A stretch of DNA of 64,000 nt from Akkermansiaceae bacterium (GTDB lineage Bacteria > Verrucomicrobiota > Verrucomicrobiia > Verrucomicrobiales > Akkermansiaceae): the NCBI GenBank assembly GCA_025354565.1, contig JANXMQ010000014.1, forward strand, positions 1 through 64,000, read 5' to 3'. The position numbers were made by a program, and so were the translations under genes. The notes beneath the pieces are model-generated. The model ran no database searches. It was given only the letters and a program-made list of their open reading frames with translations, and was not told the origin of the DNA. Positions 1 to 10,000 of this stretch are shown here, in pieces; position 1 is the first letter of the stretch, and the number at the start of each line of letters is the position of its first letter.

Positions 1-133
1 CCCGAAGGCTAACATTCCAAGAGGTCTAGAACCAGCCCGGCCAAATCGAAGCTCCCGATCTGGCAAGTACCTTCACGCCCAAATCCAGCCTTAAAAAATA
101 ATCAAAAAAACACCTTGTTTCGATCTGATACTA

Positions 134-166
134 CTGACCCCTGTTGCTGTTGGCTGACCCCTGTTG
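134..166. repeat. 13-bp direct repeat, 20-bp period
   Basis: CTGACCCCTGTTG occurs at 134-146 and again at 154-166. It lies just downstream of the kinase stop codon on the kinase transcript. No function is evident. Confidence 0.6.
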
Positions 167-203
167 AGGGGCGCGTGTGCTCCCCTTGGCTTGATTGCCC
201 CGC
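164..203 (+). repeat. partial copy of a dispersed palindromic repeat
   Basis: The stretch from GAGGGGCGCGTGTGCTCCCC to GCTTGATTGCCC matches the reverse complement of 13116-13160 (GAGGGCGCGTATGCTCCCC, a short gap, then CTTGATCGCCC). Two diverged copies 13 kb apart, both between genes, suggest a dispersed intergenic repeat family. The copy lies just past the 3' end of the kinase gene. Confidence 0.55.
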
Positions 204-212
204 GAATTTCCA

Positions 213-3059
213 TCACCAGTCCATTCCGCGTTCGCGCAATTCCTGGCGCAGTTCGGTCAAGTCCCAGCGCAGCACGGTGCCGAGTGCGGTGTGCATGACC
301 AGCTTGGTGCCGTCTGCGCTGAAGGCACACTGCACCTCGCCAAGCCAGCCCGCGTAGGCGGGGATGGTGAGTCGGGCGATTTCGGCAAAAGTATCTGCGC
401 GAAGCAGGCGGAGTGATTGATTGTCATGGCAGGCAAGTGTTTTTCCATCGGCACTCCAGATGGCACCGTGAAGATTGAGATCTGTTGGAAACGTCGGATC
501 AGGTGTCCAGTCTGCCGTGTGGTAGCGAACGGCGGAATTGCCCATTCGCAGCAACAGAGTTTTCTGATCATGGCTAAAACGGGGGGCGGTGACCATGGCG
601 GGAGTGGTGATGGTGCGGACGAGTTTGCCGTCTGGCAGCGACCAGATGTTCGCGCCGAGTTGGGTGTAGCTGGTGGTGACGAGCCAGCGGGCATCGGGAG
701 AGAATGCGGCACTGAGAACGTCTGCTTGGGCTAGTTTCATTTGTTGTCCTGTGGCTGGCCAACAGACCGTAAAGTAGCCGTCGTTGTTGTTGCTGAGAAC
801 CAGCATGGAGCCATCACTGCTAATGTCTTGGATGAGATTGCCAGCGCCGAACAATGGCTCGCTAGGCTGGCCAAAAGTCACTTTTCCCCGGTCATTACGC
901 GTCACACTGCGGCTGATGCAGCCATTGTCCCAGCCACTGAGCCAGAGTGTTTTGCCATCGGGAGAAAATTTCGTCACCACCCATTCCTTCCGGCCTTTGG
1001 GGAAAATGGCGGCGAGTTTTGATTGTCTAAAATCCCACACGCGGTTGACCCGTGCATCTGAGGTGGCGGCAAGTGTGCCATCCGGGCTAAGATCAAAAGT
1101 GATGAGATTTTCCGAGTGCGGCTCGTCCTGAGACGGCGCTAACAGGTGAAATCCGCGCGGCCAATCGAGTCGGAATTCCTGGGTTTCGGTGGCTCCGTCC
1201 GCGCGGGTGAAAAAGGCGCTACCATCCGCTGCCCACCATAGCTGCCCGACCTTTTCAGTGCTCAACTCTTGGTGTAAAATTTCCTCTCCGCGTGCGGCAT
1301 GCCAAAGATGGATCACGGCATCCGCCGCCGTGCTGCACAACTCCTGGCCATGCGGTCGGAAACGCACCACCACATGCCGATCCTCATGCCCGCTGAGCCG
1401 ATGGCATAGCCGGCCGACATCATCCCAGATGTAAATGAACCGATCCTCGCAGCCACTGGCAATCAGTTCTCCCGACCAGTCGATGCTGTGGATTGGCTCG
1501 GGGTGCGTGCAGGTGAAAAGTAGGCTGCCATCATGCACGGATCTCACTTCCAGCTCCGTGCCATGGGGGGCGACGATGGCGATGCGGTCGCCAGTTTCGT
1601 CCAGTTTTAGAAGCGAACCTGGCAGTTGGTCAGCGAGGCGGGCGATGATGCTGCCGCTGCTCCGATCCTTAACGACCACGGTGTCGCCATCCATTTGCGC
1701 AAGACGGATTCCATCCATACTGGCGGTTAGATCGGGCATCCTCGCGGCAGGATCTCCGGCACTGAGCACACGCCCGGTTGTGAGTTCCGGCAGTGCCAGG
1801 CAGGCGATGGTTTCATTGCGCAACTCCGGTGTTGGCCGGATGGTCCATGCATCGGCGAGCGCCTTCAGTGCCAGCGTCCGCGATCCGGCGGCGTGCTCGG
1901 TGCGCCATGAGCGGGCGCGTGCTAACAGCACATTGGCATGTTCTTGATCTGCCTCCCGCTTCGCAAACCGCAGTGACCCCAAAACCATGGCGACACTCAG
2001 CAGGGCCAGCGATGCGAGTAGAACTGCGGCTCCCGGTCTGCGTCTGCACCAACGCCATGCCTGACCCGTAAGGCCGATCGGACGGGCGATGATCGTCCTG
2101 CCATCAAGAAATCTCGCCAAATCCTCCGCCACCTCAGCCGCGGTGGCATAGCGGGCATCTGGAGATTTTCGCAAACATTTGAGACAGATCGTTTCCAAAT
2201 CGCGGGGCACCGTCGGATTCAGGCGCTGCGGTGGCAGCGGCTCGGCTTCGCGAAGTTGGATGAGAATCGCATCCAGCGTCGGTCCCTGAAACGGCGGGCG
2301 GGCAGTTAGAAGATGATAGAGTATGGCACCAAGACCATAGACATCGGTGCGCGCGTCTGAACTGCCACCAAATACTTGCTCCGGCGCGGCATAGCCCGGT
2401 GAGCCAAGCGTCTGGCCGGTCCGGGTGAGGGCCGTCGCGCCCGAGTTGGTGTCGCCATCCCTTTGCCGGGCGATGCCGAAGTCAGTGATGTGGGGACGGC
2501 CTTCGTGGTCGATGATGATGTTAGAGGGCTTCAAATCCCGGTGCAGCACCCGGTGCTCATGGGCGTGCCGCACGGCCCTCGCGATTTCTAATAAGCATAC
2601 GGCCGCTTCGGAAGCAGGCATCGGATGCTCCCGCGCCAACTCATCCAAATTCCTACCAGCGACATATTCCATGCTGAACCACGGCACGCCGTCCGCCTCG
2701 CCAATATCGTGGATTGCGACGATGCCTGGGTGTTGCAACCGCGCCGCGGCCTCGGCCTCGCGCTGGAAACGCAGACGCTCGATTTCACTCACAAACGCCG
2801 CCCGCAACAGCACTTTCACCGCCACCGTGCGGTTCAGGACCACCTGCCTTGCCCGGTAAACCACTCCCATTCCGCCGCGCCCGATTTCCTCGAACAATTC
2901 GCAGCCACCCAAAGAACTCCACGCCGCCGTCCCGTCGCCTGCGCTATCGATGGGCACTGTCAGCGTGATTTCTATCAAACACTTCGGGCAATGGCCGATC
3001 ACGCCACCCGGCGGCAGCGGTGTGGCACAAACGGCACAATGAACGGGAGTGACTGACAT
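213..3059 (-). CDS. membrane Ser/Thr protein kinase with WD40 repeats
   Basis: 948 aa. An N-terminal zinc-ribbon-like CxxC pair (about residues 8-27) precedes a Hanks-type kinase domain (about 54-320) with glycine loop GRGGMGVVYRA, VAVKVLL lysine, HRDLKPSN catalytic loop and DFG. One membrane helix follows (about 345-365), then a long WD40-like beta-propeller region up to the C-terminus. All key catalytic residues are present, so it should be active. Kinase inside and propeller outside is the usual arrangement in this family. It starts 30 bp downstream of the ECF sigma gene on the same strand. Such pairs are common in Planctomycetes and Verrucomicrobia, where the kinase is thought to act on or with the sigma factor. 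The ligand is unknown. Confidence 0.93.
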   Translation of the reverse strand: MSVTPVHCAVCATPLPPGGVIGHCPKCLIEITLTVPIDSAGDGTAAWSSLGGCELFEEIGRGGMGVVYRARQVVLNRTVAVKVLLRAAFVSEIERLRFQREAEAAARLQHPGIVAIHDIGEADGVPWFSMEYVAGRNLDELAREHPMPASEAAVCLLEIARAVRHAHEHRVLHRDLKPSNIIIDHEGRPHITDFGIARQRDGDTNSGATALTRTGQTLGSPGYAAPEQVFGGSSDARTDVYGLGAILYHLLTARPPFQGPTLDAILIQLREAEPLPPQRLNPTVPRDLETICLKCLRKSPDARYATAAEVAEDLARFLDGRTIIARPIGLTGQAWRWCRRRPGAAVLLASLALLSVAMVLGSLRFAKREADQEHANVLLARARSWRTEHAAGSRTLALKALADAWTIRPTPELRNETIACLALPELTTGRVLSAGDPAARMPDLTASMDGIRLAQMDGDTVVVKDRSSGSIIARLADQLPGSLLKLDETGDRIAIVAPHGTELEVRSVHDGSLLFTCTHPEPIHSIDWSGELIASGCEDRFIYIWDDVGRLCHRLSGHEDRHVVVRFRPHGQELCSTAADAVIHLWHAARGEEILHQELSTEKVGQLWWAADGSAFFTRADGATETQEFRLDWPRGFHLLAPSQDEPHSENLITFDLSPDGTLAATSDARVNRVWDFRQSKLAAIFPKGRKEWVVTKFSPDGKTLWLSGWDNGCISRSVTRNDRGKVTFGQPSEPLFGAGNLIQDISSDGSMLVLSNNNDGYFTVCWPATGQQMKLAQADVLSAAFSPDARWLVTTSYTQLGANIWSLPDGKLVRTITTPAMVTAPRFSHDQKTLLLRMGNSAVRYHTADWTPDPTFPTDLNLHGAIWSADGKTLACHDNQSLRLLRADTFAEIARLTIPAYAGWLGEVQCAFSADGTKLVMHTALGTVLRWDLTELRQELRERGMDW

Positions 3060-3089
3060 AGTGGGTTACTCGACAAACAAAGTCCGCGA

Positions 3090-3827
3090 TTACAACACCT
3101 CCGCCAAATGCCGCATTTCCTCATCCAACTGCAAGGGATCAAGCAGTCCCGCAGCGACCTCTTCCCGAACCATTGCCCGATATTGCTGGCGCAGCCGGAA
3201 CACCGCCACCGCCACCGTCCGCTCGGACAAACCAAGCATTTTACCACAAGCGGCGTATTCCCCCGTTGCGGCCTCGCGTGAGAGAAATGGACTGAGTTCG
3301 GTAAAATGCCGCCACTTGCCAGTGGCCTCACATTCCGCCCGCAGCCGCTGCAATGCACCATCCAGTACCGCCAGCGCCCAGCGCCGTTCGAAGATCCGGT
3401 CCGGCGATTCATCCGTTGCCGGCTCCGCTCCAAACCAAGCCTCCGCCTGCGCTAGGTCGAAGGACACCAGCTCATGTCTGCCGCCACGCTTCTGCGCCGT
3501 GTCGTACTTGTGCCGGGTGACCAAGTAGTTTTTTAAAACTGTTAGCAGCAGCGTGCTGAACCGCGCGTCCGCCCGCTCCACTCCGGCAAGCCAATCCTTT
3601 TCCAACAATTTCGCAAAAAATCCCTGCGTCAGATCACGCGCATCCTCTGCCTGGTTGCCCCGCCTGCGAGTGAAGGCATAGACCGGATACCAATAGGTGC
3701 GGCAAAAATGCTCCATCGCCTCATCCCGCTTGGGCCCATCACATCCCGCCTGCAGCACGATCGTCCACTGGGTCGTGCAGAACCGGGGCGATGCCTCAGG
3801 CCAGAGGTTGGAGGGAAAATTCGCCAT
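3090..3827 (-). CDS. ECF RNA polymerase sigma factor, kinase-associated type
   Basis: 245 aa. Region 2 (about residues 35-95) includes the stretches YWYPVYAFTRRRG and DLTQGFFAKLLE. Region 4 (about 150-225) includes the helix-turn-helix stretch LGLSERTVAVAVFRLRQQYR. It is longer than a classical ECF factor, as is typical of the sigma factors paired with Ser/Thr kinases in Planctomycetes and Verrucomicrobia. It is the first gene of a two-gene unit with the WD40 kinase downstream. No anti-sigma gene lies next to it, which fits control by the kinase. The regulon is unknown. Confidence 0.9.
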   Translation of the reverse strand: MANFPSNLWPEASPRFCTTQWTIVLQAGCDGPKRDEAMEHFCRTYWYPVYAFTRRRGNQAEDARDLTQGFFAKLLEKDWLAGVERADARFSTLLLTVLKNYLVTRHKYDTAQKRGGRHELVSFDLAQAEAWFGAEPATDESPDRIFERRWALAVLDGALQRLRAECEATGKWRHFTELSPFLSREAATGEYAACGKMLGLSERTVAVAVFRLRQQYRAMVREEVAAGLLDPLQLDEEMRHLAEVL

Positions 3828-4150
3828 TGCGTATTCATTTCTGCATGATTTGTGCCGATGGTGTCAAGACCGCAGCGAAGTCCATACGGCTCAGGCTAAC
3901 GACCGACGTGATGGACCCCTAACAAAGATTTTATCGCGACGAGGCGTGCAGGAAAAGACGCGTTTGAGGCCAAGGCATTGCTGATTCGCAGTCTCATTTC
4001 TGAACATGCCGCTCATGGTGGCTCAAGATTCCACAGCCATTGGAAAATTTCCGGTAATCGCGGCAAACGCATGGCGTGTACCAAAATGGTGGACTCTTCC
4101 CACGCGCCATCCATCGACTGCCGTAACAACGCATATCCCGCTCCAATTTC
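3828..4150. other. intergenic region between divergent genes
   Basis: 323 bp separating the minus-strand sigma gene from the plus-strand secreted-protein run. It must hold promoters for both. I see no clear hairpin, repeat or convincing -35/-10 pair and no gene. Confidence 0.4.
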
Positions 4151-5416
4151 ATGAAATCCTCATTTCTCACTCTCTTCTCACTCACCGTGAGCCTTCACGC
4201 CCAAGGCCCGCTCACGCCGTCCGGCCCGCCGGGGCCGACGATGAAATCTCTCCAGCAAATCTGGGACAAGATCGGCGGGCTGGAGACTCAGAATACAACC
4301 CTGCAGGCGACCGTCGCATCCCAGCAACAAACGCTCAATCAGCAGTCCTTGCTCATTGAAGCCATCGGAGCCGCCAATGGTTTGAGCTTTCCCTGGCAAA
4401 TCAGCACGATCCAATCTAATTTGCCGAGCGGTATCGATGCGCCATCACTGGCCTTTGCGCCGGATGGCACGCCCACGGTGGCCTTTCACGGAGGCAATCT
4501 TCATTTCGCCAAACTCGTCGGCACCCAATGGCAGATCACCGAGGTGGAGCCTGCTGGAGCGGTGGACGTGGGGGCGTTTTGCTCGCTCAAATATTCGCCC
4601 ACCACGGGCCAGCCTTCCATCGCTTACTATGACGCCACCAACGGCGACCTCAAGTATGCCGCCTACACCGGAACAACATGGGCGATCAGCATCGTCGAAA
4701 GTGTCGGGGATGTGGGCAAAGGATGCTGCTTGGCTTTTTCGCAGCAGGGTGTCCCGTCGATTGGCTACTTTGATCTCACGCGGAACGAAGTGCGTTGCGC
4801 GAGGTTCGAGGTAGGAAACTGGCAAGTGGGAACCGTCCATTGCGCGCCATCTGCAGCTTTGCCAAGCTATGGATACCAGAGTTTCGAAGCGGTCTCTATC
4901 TCCGTTGGCAGAGATGGCCGCGAAGGCATATTGTTTAATTATAATAGCGATATTCCGCAGCCAAACATTGCGGCAAGACAAATACTTTATTATGCCCAAC
5001 GAAGCGCAAGCGGCTGGCCTGTCACTCAGGTAGCCGACGACAATCCCATTGGTTTTCACGATTTGGCATTGCTCTATGACGAGAGTTACAATTCAAGGTG
5101 CAGCTACTTTTCCCAGGACGGGCAGGCGTTTTACAAAGACCCGTCCACTGCATCCGATGTGATTGCGCCCCGTTTCAATGTTTATGGTGTGCAAGCCGCG
5201 TTAGATGGTCTCGGTCGTCCGTCATTCGCAATCTGGGACGCAAATGGCGTGAGGTATTGTATCGCCACGGGGTCGCTAACTACGGTCAAGTCCACATCTG
5301 GCGGTCTCTATACAAACAGGCCCAAAATCGCCTTCGACTCCGCAGGTCGTGTCGGAGTGGCTTACGTCGATGGCAGCTCCCTCTATTTTGCCTCGCAGAA
5401 GGCTTTCCTACACTGA
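4151..5416 (+). CDS. secreted protein with coiled coil and propeller-like repeats
   Basis: 421 aa, not assigned to a named family. A signal peptide (about residues 1-17, ending SLHAQ) is followed by a Pro/Gly-rich module with the motif PTMKSLQQIWDKI, then a short coiled coil (about 36-70, QNTTLQATVASQQQTLNQQ). The body carries repeats of the type PSIAYYDATNGDLKYA, TPTVAFHG and GRVGVAYVD, which resemble blades of a beta-propeller. First of three consecutive secreted-protein genes. The module around PTMKSLQQI also opens the next protein. Probably extracellular or surface-attached; substrate unknown. Confidence 0.7.
   Translation: MKSSFLTLFSLTVSLHAQGPLTPSGPPGPTMKSLQQIWDKIGGLETQNTTLQATVASQQQTLNQQSLLIEAIGAANGLSFPWQISTIQSNLPSGIDAPSLAFAPDGTPTVAFHGGNLHFAKLVGTQWQITEVEPAGAVDVGAFCSLKYSPTTGQPSIAYYDATNGDLKYAAYTGTTWAISIVESVGDVGKGCCLAFSQQGVPSIGYFDLTRNEVRCARFEVGNWQVGTVHCAPSAALPSYGYQSFEAVSISVGRDGREGILFNYNSDIPQPNIAARQILYYAQRSASGWPVTQVADDNPIGFHDLALLYDESYNSRCSYFSQDGQAFYKDPSTASDVIAPRFNVYGVQAALDGLGRPSFAIWDANGVRYCIATGSLTTVKSTSGGLYTNRPKIAFDSAGRVGVAYVDGSSLYFASQKAFLH
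4198..4219 (+). repeat. 22-bp exact repeat, copy 1
   Basis: A 22-bp segment spanning the signal-peptide junction (encoding AQGPLTP) is identical to 5500-5521 in the next gene. It marks a shared N-terminal module in two otherwise different proteins. Confidence 0.75.
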
Positions 5417-5449
5417 GATCAGACACTCATCCATCCGCTCATTTCCATC

Positions 5450-6994
5450 ATGAAAACACCAATCCTCCTCGTCATCGCTGCCCTTACTGGCAGCACCCTC
5501 GCCCAAGGCCCGCTCACGCCGCCTCCGGGCGCTGATCCCAGCATCGGCCCGGTCAATGCGCACACCGCAGGCGGCACACCGCAGGCGACGATGAAGACGC
5601 TGCACCAGATCGAGCCGCGCACGGCGATCGCTGGCGGCACCAGCAGCGTGACCCTCAATCAAAGTGGTGCCTATTACCTCACGGGAAACATCACGGTGGC
5701 CAGCGGCGATGGCATCGTCATCGCCGCCAGCGGGGTGAATCTGGATTTGAATGGGTTCAACATCATGGCGACGGCGGCGGCGGGTTCTGGAATTTCATTC
5801 GGAGCCGTTAAAAACATCATCATTCGCAACGGCAATATCGGAGGAGGGTTTGCGGGCGGAGTTCGTTACGTTTCTCCGGGACCGTTCGCCCAGCGCCCCC
5901 TCAACGTGCGCGTGTCGGACCTGACCGTTAGCGACGTGACCGAAGTCGGAATCTCCATCTACAGCCGGGAGACCAACAGCCACATCGAACGCTGCATGGT
6001 CAGCGGCACCGGTGGAAACGTGGGCATCGTGGGCATCATCGGCACGGTCATCAAAGACTGTTCAGTGCAGGGCGCGGGAATCATTGGCCGCGTTGTCAAA
6101 GACTGCTCCGTGGCCACCGCCCCGGACGCGGGCCTCGTCGCCGATGTGGCTGAGAATTGCTATGCCTCCGCCACCGGCACCGCTATCATCGCGAAGTGCC
6201 TCGTGAACTCTTACGGCACGGGCGGCGGCAACAGCGATGTCATCTCCGCTGGCGTGGCGCAAAACGTCTGGGCCGAAGGCGGCGGTGGTTCAGGAGACGG
6301 GGTTCATGCAACTGTCGTTAGTAACTCGTATGGCAAGCGGGTGAATGATCTCAGTGGGGCAAGCACGGGTGACGGGATTGATGCAACAATCGTGCATGGG
6401 AGCTACGGAACCGGAGTCAGTGGTGCTGGGGTAAGGGGTGAGACATTGAACGCGGTTCGGGCCGTGAGCGACTCTGGTGCTGCGGCCGCGGGCTTGCTCG
6501 TGACTGCTTCAGTTGGAAGCAGCGTTGATGGATATGGAGTTAGTGGTCAGGTTATAAACGGCTGCCAGGGCGTATCTGTAGGCGGCATGGGTATCTTCGA
6601 TTCATTAAACTATAATGGAGTTATTAGCTATTCGATGGCGACTTCGGATACTAATACTGCGATGAAAGGAAATGGTGGAGTTATTGTCGGAAGTAATGGA
6701 ATCGCCGCGAACGGCGGTTATGGAATATACAATTCCTTGGGAACTGTGATAAGTTCACACGGTTTAGGGCCATTTGGGGGTATAGCAGCAAGGTTTGTTG
6801 CTCACACATACGGGAAGGGTACGTCTTCCTCATCTAACACATTCGGAATAGAAGCCGTCACTGTCACGGGAAGCACCGGTTTGACGAATGCGGATGAGCC
6901 AGGAATCTCCGCAGAATTCATCCACGGTTCCACGGGTTACGGTAACTCTTCAAAAACCACTTCTCCCTTCGCAGTTCGTTTCGATTCCAATTAG
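5450..6994 (+). CDS. secreted right-handed beta-helix protein
   Basis: 514 aa. Signal peptide (about residues 1-19), then a module with AQGPLTPPPG and TMKTLHQIEPRTAI (20-70), then many short Gly/Val/Ser-rich turns such as GVNLDLNGFNIMA and GISFGAVKNIIIRNGNIGG. This pattern is typical of parallel beta-helix (pectate-lyase-like, NosD-like) proteins. The later part (about 280-514) is AT-richer at the DNA level than the N-terminal part. It lies 33 bp after the preceding gene and 15 bp before the next, so probably one operon. No catalytic residues can be assigned, so an adhesin or structural role is as likely as polysaccharide cleavage. Confidence 0.7.
   Translation: MKTPILLVIAALTGSTLAQGPLTPPPGADPSIGPVNAHTAGGTPQATMKTLHQIEPRTAIAGGTSSVTLNQSGAYYLTGNITVASGDGIVIAASGVNLDLNGFNIMATAAAGSGISFGAVKNIIIRNGNIGGGFAGGVRYVSPGPFAQRPLNVRVSDLTVSDVTEVGISIYSRETNSHIERCMVSGTGGNVGIVGIIGTVIKDCSVQGAGIIGRVVKDCSVATAPDAGLVADVAENCYASATGTAIIAKCLVNSYGTGGGNSDVISAGVAQNVWAEGGGGSGDGVHATVVSNSYGKRVNDLSGASTGDGIDATIVHGSYGTGVSGAGVRGETLNAVRAVSDSGAAAAGLLVTASVGSSVDGYGVSGQVINGCQGVSVGGMGIFDSLNYNGVISYSMATSDTNTAMKGNGGVIVGSNGIAANGGYGIYNSLGTVISSHGLGPFGGIAARFVAHTYGKGTSSSSNTFGIEAVTVTGSTGLTNADEPGISAEFIHGSTGYGNSSKTTSPFAVRFDSN
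5500..5521 (+). repeat. 22-bp exact repeat, copy 2
   Basis: Identical to 4198-4219 in the preceding gene and in the equivalent reading position (signal-peptide end plus GPLTP). Confidence 0.75.
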
Positions 6995-7009
6995 CCTCTT
7001 ATTTCCGCC

Positions 7010-10000
7010 ATGAAAGCCTGCTTTTTTCTAATCCTCCTCGCCCTCGCCCTCCTCCTGCCCTCGCGTACGCAGGCCGCCACCTGGGTCGGTGGGACGGCCA
7101 ACTGGAACGTGGCGGGAAATTGGTCACCCAACGGGGTGCCTGATGTGAACACGGGGGTGGTCATCAACACCGGCACGCCCACGCTGGACGTGGAGGGTGT
7201 GGCGAATACATTACTGCTCCAGAATGCCGCCATCGCGGACAATGGCACGCCGCACTCGCTGACCTGCGGCGGGTTGTTCACGATGAACTCGGGCGCGTTC
7301 ATCGGGCGCAACAGCGTGGGAGCGCAGGTGACTGTAAATGCGAATGGCGGAGTGGCGTTTTCAGGCGGGCGCTTTTACAACAGTGTGTTGAACATCGCCA
7401 GTGGCACCATCTTTACCCAAAGCAACAACCTCGTGGAATTCTACAGCAATGGCACTGTGAACAACGCGGGCACCGTGCTGCTGAATGCCCTGAGTGGTTT
7501 CTACGGCAATGGCAGCGGTGCTCCCAACTATATTTTTAACAACTCAGGGATCATCACCAAGCAGACCAACACAGGACTCACCACCATCAGCTTCACTGTG
7601 AACAACACTGGCACCGTGAACGCCAAAACGGGCACCCTGCAGTTGCTGTATGGTGGCGCACACACCGGTGGCATCTTCAATGTGGTGAGCGGTGCGACGC
7701 TGCAATTCAACGGGGCGCACACGTTTGATTCCGCGTCGTCCATCCAAGGGCAAGGCAGCGTGAACTTCTCAACCTCTGGCACCGCGACTCTGGTGAACTA
7801 CAGTGTCGACACGGCCACCATCATTGGTGCAGGAACCACAACTTTCAATAATGGCGTCGGCAGCATCGGAACAGTGACATCGAATGGCGCGGGCACGGCC
7901 AATTTCAACGGCACGGCCAACCCTACCAGCGTGACGGTGAATGGCGGCGGCGTATTGAACTTTGCCAATAATATCAGCACCAGCACGCTGACGATTACCA
8001 ACGGCAGCTTGAGTAGCGCCACTGGTAAAACATTCAATGCAAGCGGGCTGTTTGACATCCAAGGTGGCACCCTCAAAGGCGGTGGTAATTTTAATGCCAA
8101 CGGCGGAATGTCCATCACTGGTGGTCCGATCCTTAATGGTGCAACCGTCAATAATCCGAATGGCTCCACCGCCACCCATGCCAGCAACACCAGCCTCTTG
8201 ATGCAAGGTAACACGAACACCTTCAACAACGCGGGCATCTACAACGTCACCTCTACTAATAACTCTAACATTAGCGGCAACGGCGGCACGAATGCGTTCA
8301 ACAACAGCGGCACCTTCAACCGCACCACCGGCACCAACAACTTCACCATTTCCGTCCCTTTCAACAACACGGGCATCGTCAATGTGAACTCCGCCAGTTT
8401 GGTGCAACTCTTCAGTGGTGGTACGCATGTGGGCGGCGCTTTCAACATCTCGGCAGCGGGTGCGACATTGCAGTTCAGCGGTGCCCATAGCTTCGACAGC
8501 AACACTTTCATCAGTGGTGCTGGCTCGGTGAACTACAGTCCGTCCAACACCATTACACTGCTGCACTCCAGCGTCGGGACCGCCACGATCATCGGTGGTG
8601 GTGTGGTGAATATGAATGACCCGAGTGGCACGCTCGCTGCCGTGACAGTGAGCGGCGGCACAGCCAACTTTAATGGTAATACAAGTCCGACAAGTGTCAC
8701 CTGCACGTCAGGCATTGCGAACTTTGCCAACCCTGTGACAACCAACGCAGTGTCCGTCACCAATGCGACCTTGAACTGCGCGAGTGGTAAATCGTTCGTC
8801 TGTAATGGCGTCCTCACCTTTGGCACCAGCGGCAGCACGCTATCCGGGGGCGGAGTTTTCACGGCCAATGCCGGTGTGAGCGCGGTTTCCGGGGCCACTA
8901 TCAACAATGCGGTGCTGAGTGTCCCCTCGGGGCAAACATTCACACAGGGCAGCACCGCGAACATCAACAACAACGCCACCATCAACAATGCAGGCACCTT
9001 TCTTGCGCAATCGTCATCCGGCCTCTCCCCGAACATCGGCACCAACACTTTTAACAACAGCGGCACGTTCACGCGAAATACCAGCGCCACGGCCATGGGT
9101 GTCAGCCTGCCCTTCAACAACACCGGCACGATGGATATACAGACGGGTTCCATCAACTTAGCAGGCGGCACGTTCACACAGACTGCTGGCTTACTCCGGC
9201 TCAATGGCGGCGCTATAACGGTTGGCACCGCACCGCTTGCGATCAATGGCGGCACGCTCGCTGGCACTGGCACCATCACGGGCAAGGTCAATATCACGGC
9301 GGGCATCGTTTCCCCGCAAGGCACGGGAGCTACGGCGACTGCGACCTTGGCGATCACCGATGACCTGACGTTTACTGTCGCCTCAAAGCTCAGGGTGGAT
9401 CTGGGCGGCACCACCGTGAGCACACAATATGATCGCGTCACTGAGGCGGGAACCGTGGCTTTTGCCCGCAATGGAATGCTCGAGGTGGGATTTGTAAATG
9501 GCTTCGAGCAGACCGTCGCGGCGGGGGATACGTTCACGATTCTAACATCGAATCAAAACACCACCGGCCAGTTCAGCAATGTCGTGAGTGGACGGATCAA
9601 TACGTTGGATTTTAAAGGCAGTTTTGCAGTGAACGCGGCCGGCTCGACCAGCGTGGTGCTCAGTAATTTCCAAGCTTACCCGGACATTGACGTCGAGCAG
9701 CCCACAGGCACGCCGCTAGCAGATGGCGCGAGCACGGTGGACTATGGCATTCGAACGGTTGCCACCGGCACCGCCCGCACATTCACCATCACCAACTCTG
9801 GTCGTGCCAATCTAACGGGTCTTGGCATCACGATCAGCGGCACAAACGCCAGCGAGTTCACGCTTACGACACCCGTTGCCGGTGCACCAAACGCGACGCT
9901 TTTGCCCGCTGGCACCACGACCTTCATCGTCACGTTCACACCCGCTGCCAGCGGCCCTCGCAGCGCTCAACTCCAGATCGCCAGCAACGATCCCAACGAG

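Noticed and set aside
8533-9537. 334-aa and similar long minus-strand frames inside the 1542-aa gene
   Set aside because: Antisense shadows of a low-complexity Thr/Asn/Gly-rich gene. They lack start signals and show Val/Pro/Leu-rich non-protein-like composition.
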